Shown: positions 7,243 to 9,053 of the stretch, piece by piece
Numbering within the stretch: the stretch's first letter is position 1
How the letters are laid out: every line of letters begins with the position of its first letter
From: DASQEH01 sp038239485
GTDB lineage: Bacteria; Actinomycetota; Actinomycetes; Propionibacteriales; Nocardioidaceae
Assembly: GCA_038239485.1 (NCBI GenBank)
Contig: JBBSET010000086.1
Location: 1 to 9,053 of the forward strand
Direction: 5' to 3'
Length of the DNA stretch: 9,053 nt
Translations under genes and position numbers: made by a program
The notes under the pieces: model-generated
Told to the model about the DNA's origin: nothing
Seen by the model: the letters and a program-made list of their open reading frames with translations, nothing else
The model's database searches: none

Positions 7243-8646
7243 TCAGTTCAGCTTGATGATGTAGACGTCCCCGGCGAGGGCGACTGTGAAGGAGTTGCTG
7301 GGCGCGAATGTGGAGAAGGCAGTGCTGGCGAAGGCCGGGCGGTACACCGTGGCAGCCGCCGGTGTGGCGAGCGTGACCGTGACATTGTGGGCGGCGATTC
7401 TTATGGCGGCCTTTGACACCGTGTCGTAAAGCGCCACGTCGCGCCACAGGCACAGCAGGTGGGACCCGTCACGTTTCTGGAGCAGCAGCTGACGAAGACT
7501 GGCGTCGCCGCCGGTGATCGACATCGGAAGTCCAGCGGCCGCAAATCCGGGCCCGCGGTCTCCTACCAAAGCGAGCATGTTCTGCATGGCCCGAAAGGCC
7601 TGCTTGTTCGTCCATCCAGTGGGGCTGAGACTCGTGGCCGCGACGAGTCCGTAGTTCATGTCCATCACGTCTTTGGCTGGATTGATGCTGTCCATCAGCT
7701 CGTAGCGGAAGAACTTGTTTCCGCGGATGAAGTGCTCGAGCAGATGGCGCGGGCCGTATCGGCCGGCGACATTCTGAGGGAGCGGCCGCTGAGAGGGCTG
7801 GGTCTGGTTGAGGGCGTTGGAGTAGCCGCCTTCCGTGCAGACGATGTCGTGGTTGCCGTACACCGGCTGGGCCCACACCTTGTACTGGTCGATCAACACG
7901 CTTGGTGAGGTTGCGCGCGGGTACAGGTGAATGCTGCCGAGGTCGGTGACCGACGTGAGGTCTCCCAGGTCGATGAAGTCCTGCTGCAGGGCCACGTTCT
8001 CGCCGAGGGCCGGGCCGATGATCGGGATGCCTGCGGTCTGGGGTCGCGACTTCGCCTGGTTCCACAGGTCGGTGGTCCGCGCGCGAGTCTCGGCTACCCA
8101 CGGGACGCCGTACTTGTTGGGCTCGTTGACGCCTTCGAACGAGCTGAAGACCCCGGCGGCCTCGCCGCCGTAGCTGTTGATCACCTCGTCCATGAGCTGG
8201 GCATTGGTGGGCTGCGAGGCCAGGTTGAACAGTTGGCAGACAGCATTGACCTGGCAGCCTCCGGCGGCCAGTGCCTTGTATCCCGTGCGCACCGTCGGCA
8301 GGTTGTACGACAGATGGCTTCTGACGTGGCGAACACCCAGGCTGAGCAACTTGTTCACGATCGCGGGCGTGTCGCCATAGATGGAGTTGAGGAAGTTGAG
8401 GTGGATGTTCACACCGAAGGCATCGGCCAAGGACTCCGACTGCACCGCGAACATCATCGGAAGGCTGCTGGCGGCTGGTCTACTCTTCGTATGGAAATGG
8501 GGAACTGTCGCGGCGATGGCGAGGGTGCCGGCGCCCTGCAGGACCGTCCTTCGAGTGACGGTGGGCACCGGCTCGTTGCTGTCGGTTGACGTGTCGTCTG
8601 CCGGGCTGACGACTTCAGAGGACGAGCGCTTCGGTTTCGTGAACAT
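7243..8646 (-). CDS. Tat-exported glycoside hydrolase-like protein (clan GH-A fold)
   Basis: Predicted secreted glycosidase-like protein, 467 residues. The ATG at 8646 has GGGAG nine bases upstream. After a polar 30-residue leader comes a twin-arginine signal, TRRTVLQGAG (31-40, R32 R33), with a short hydrophobic stretch to about 49, implying folded export by Tat. Residues ~76-360 look like a TIM barrel of the GH-A clan: FEGVNEPN (170-177) with E175 as candidate acid/base, SIHLYP (238-243) with the strand-6 His, and CTEGGYS (270-276) with E272 as candidate nucleophile. About 375-467 looks like a C-terminal beta-sandwich. GH5, GH39 or GH79 relatives are possible; I cannot choose and the sugar substrate is unknown. 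It converges with the NRPS gene and has its own upstream region, so it need not belong to the cluster. Confidence 0.78.
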   Translation of the reverse strand: MFTKPKRSSSEVVSPADDTSTDSNEPVPTVTRRTVLQGAGTLAIAATVPHFHTKSRPAASSLPMMFAVQSESLADAFGVNIHLNFLNSIYGDTPAIVNKLLSLGVRHVRSHLSYNLPTVRTGYKALAAGGCQVNAVCQLFNLASQPTNAQLMDEVINSYGGEAAGVFSSFEGVNEPNKYGVPWVAETRARTTDLWNQAKSRPQTAGIPIIGPALGENVALQQDFIDLGDLTSVTDLGSIHLYPRATSPSVLIDQYKVWAQPVYGNHDIVCTEGGYSNALNQTQPSQRPLPQNVAGRYGPRHLLEHFIRGNKFFRYELMDSINPAKDVMDMNYGLVAATSLSPTGWTNKQAFRAMQNMLALVGDRGPGFAAAGLPMSITGGDASLRQLLLQKRDGSHLLCLWRDVALYDTVSKAAIRIAAHNVTVTLATPAAATVYRPAFASTAFSTFAPSNSFTVALAGDVYIIKLN

Positions 8647-8672
8647 AGGTAGTGACTCCCAGAGACGATTTG

Positions 8673-8709
8673 ACTACTTTCAGTAGTTATAGGCTACCGC
8701 TCTGTAGTC
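8673..8709 (-). promoter_or_regulatory. Candidate promoter and operator of the hydrolase gene
   Basis: TATAAC on the minus strand (complement of 8686-8691) is one mismatch from TATAAT and would start transcription near 8679, leaving a leader of about 33 bases. No good -35 box is visible. A perfect inverted repeat, ACTACT-TTC-AGTAGT (8673-8687), overlaps the -10 edge and the predicted start, where a repressor would bind. GACTAC (8672-8677) also pairs with GTAGTC (8704-8709), so the same half-site recurs on the other side of the -10. The recurrence is seen; the regulatory role is inferred. Confidence 0.4.
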
Positions 8710-8858
8710 GCTCTTGTTGGGGTTTGCCCTGATATGCGGAGCCGTAGATCACTCCACGTATCTTTCCAGCTCGGCTCGGTTGTTGCAGGATCGGTGGCCT
8801 GCCGGGTCCCGCGTTCAACTGCCCATCGAGGCGACCGGGGCACGGCCGTCGTTCCGAG

Positions 8859-8901
8859 CCAGATCTGGGATTTGAGCCCCGCGCTCGCCAGCCGCTATCG
8901 T
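8859..8901 (+). promoter_or_regulatory. Candidate promoter of the secreted-protein gene
   Basis: TTGAGC (8872-8877) and TATCGT (8896-8901) are separated by 18 bases and each matches the sigma-70-like consensus at four positions. They would start transcription near 8908, about 29 bases before the ATG at 8937. A perfect 10-bp palindrome, CCAGATCTGG (8859-8868), lies three bases upstream of the -35 and could be an activator or repressor site. It is short enough to be chance. Confidence 0.4.
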
Positions 8902-8936
8902 GCCGGAAGTCTGCCGCGACCATTGGGGAGCTGACT

Positions 8937-9053
8937 ATGAGGTCACCGCGACACCGTCCGCGTGCAACGGCTCTCGTCATGATCACTGCTGCGGCACTTG
9001 TCGCTGCTGTCGGCGCGCCGGCGAACGCCTCGGTCGCCCAGCCGGCGGTCGTC
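8937..9053 (+). CDS. Secreted protein, N-terminal fragment (signal peptide), cut by window end
   Basis: An ATG at 8937 is preceded by GGGGAG (8925-8930) with an ideal six-base spacer, and the frame stays open for all 39 codons to the window end. The peptide has a classic Sec signal layout: a basic start (MRSPRHRPR, 1-9), a hydrophobic core (about 10-27, Ala/Val/Leu-rich) and a likely signal peptidase I site ANA-S after residue 31. A lipoprotein is unlikely because there is no Cys after the core. Only about eight mature residues are visible, so no function can be given. It is divergent from the hydrolase gene; both products appear to be exported, which hints at a shared extracellular role but does not show it. 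Confidence 0.65.
   Translation, partial: MRSPRHRPRATALVMITAAALVAAVGAPANASVAQPAVV

Larger units (their letters stand above)
8647..8936. other. Divergent intergenic region with candidate regulatory sites
   Basis: This 290-bp gap lies between the hydrolase gene and a divergently read secreted-protein gene. I see no convincing coding sequence in it: the minus-strand reading frame at 8687-8986 has no protein motif, and its start lies inside the real plus-strand gene. The left 65 bases are relatively AT-rich and carry the palindromic hydrolase promoter candidate. The right 80 bases carry a candidate promoter for the plus-strand gene. The middle (about 8715-8855) shows nothing I can name. Confidence 0.6.

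Noticed and set aside
6614..7453. A minus-strand frame crossing the NRPS end, the convergent gap and the hydrolase end
   Set aside because: It covers two supported genes and the terminator region and has shadow-like composition.
7927..8589. A 220-codon plus-strand frame opposite the hydrolase
   Set aside because: Antisense to the conserved catalytic regions of the hydrolase, with no motif of its own.
8687..8986. A 99-codon minus-strand frame in the right intergenic region
   Set aside because: It overlaps the signal-peptide gene start and the promoter candidates; no domain or convincing ribosome site.

Overview
The window is GC-rich (third codon positions mostly G or C) and carries nonribosomal peptide synthetase (NRPS) genes, GTG starts and a twin-arginine secreted protein. 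This points to an actinomycete; I cannot name the genus. No tRNA, rRNA, CRISPR array, insertion sequence or phage gene was found.

Layout. Positions 1-2785 (minus strand) hold the first 928 codons of a large NRPS, with a condensation domain followed by most of an adenylation domain; it leaves the window at base 1. A 98-bp AT-rich divergent gap (2786-2883) separates it from a plus-strand pair: a GNAT-type acyltransferase (2884-3810), then 12 bp later a second NRPS (3823-7167) with the order degenerate condensation C-lobe, adenylation, carrier and thioesterase. A short convergent gap (7168-7242) with two GC-rich hairpins separates this pair from a minus-strand, Tat-exported glycoside hydrolase-like protein (7243-8646). 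A 290-bp divergent gap follows, and then the first 39 codons of a Sec-secreted protein (8937-9053) that runs off the right edge.

How the parts may work together. The two NRPS genes and the GNAT gene look like one biosynthetic locus read outward from a shared divergent promoter. The first NRPS adenylation pocket reads DVWNICLIS, closest to serine/threonine codes. The second reads DILQIGMVWK, very close to the known glycine code. The second NRPS has no catalytic condensation half, and its thioesterase has Cys-Asn-Gln where the usual triad is Ser-Asp-His. How it forms and releases product is therefore not obvious, and the co-transcribed acyltransferase is a candidate partner. The hydrolase and the secreted protein may be neighbours outside the cluster.

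The most striking sequence-level signal is at the left edge. The last ~118 bases of the first NRPS in view switch abruptly to strong G-over-C and T-over-A skew on the coding strand. This resembles the GRINS elements known from actinobacterial assembly-line genes. The most unusual protein-level signal is the altered thioesterase active site combined with the half-condensation domain in the second NRPS.
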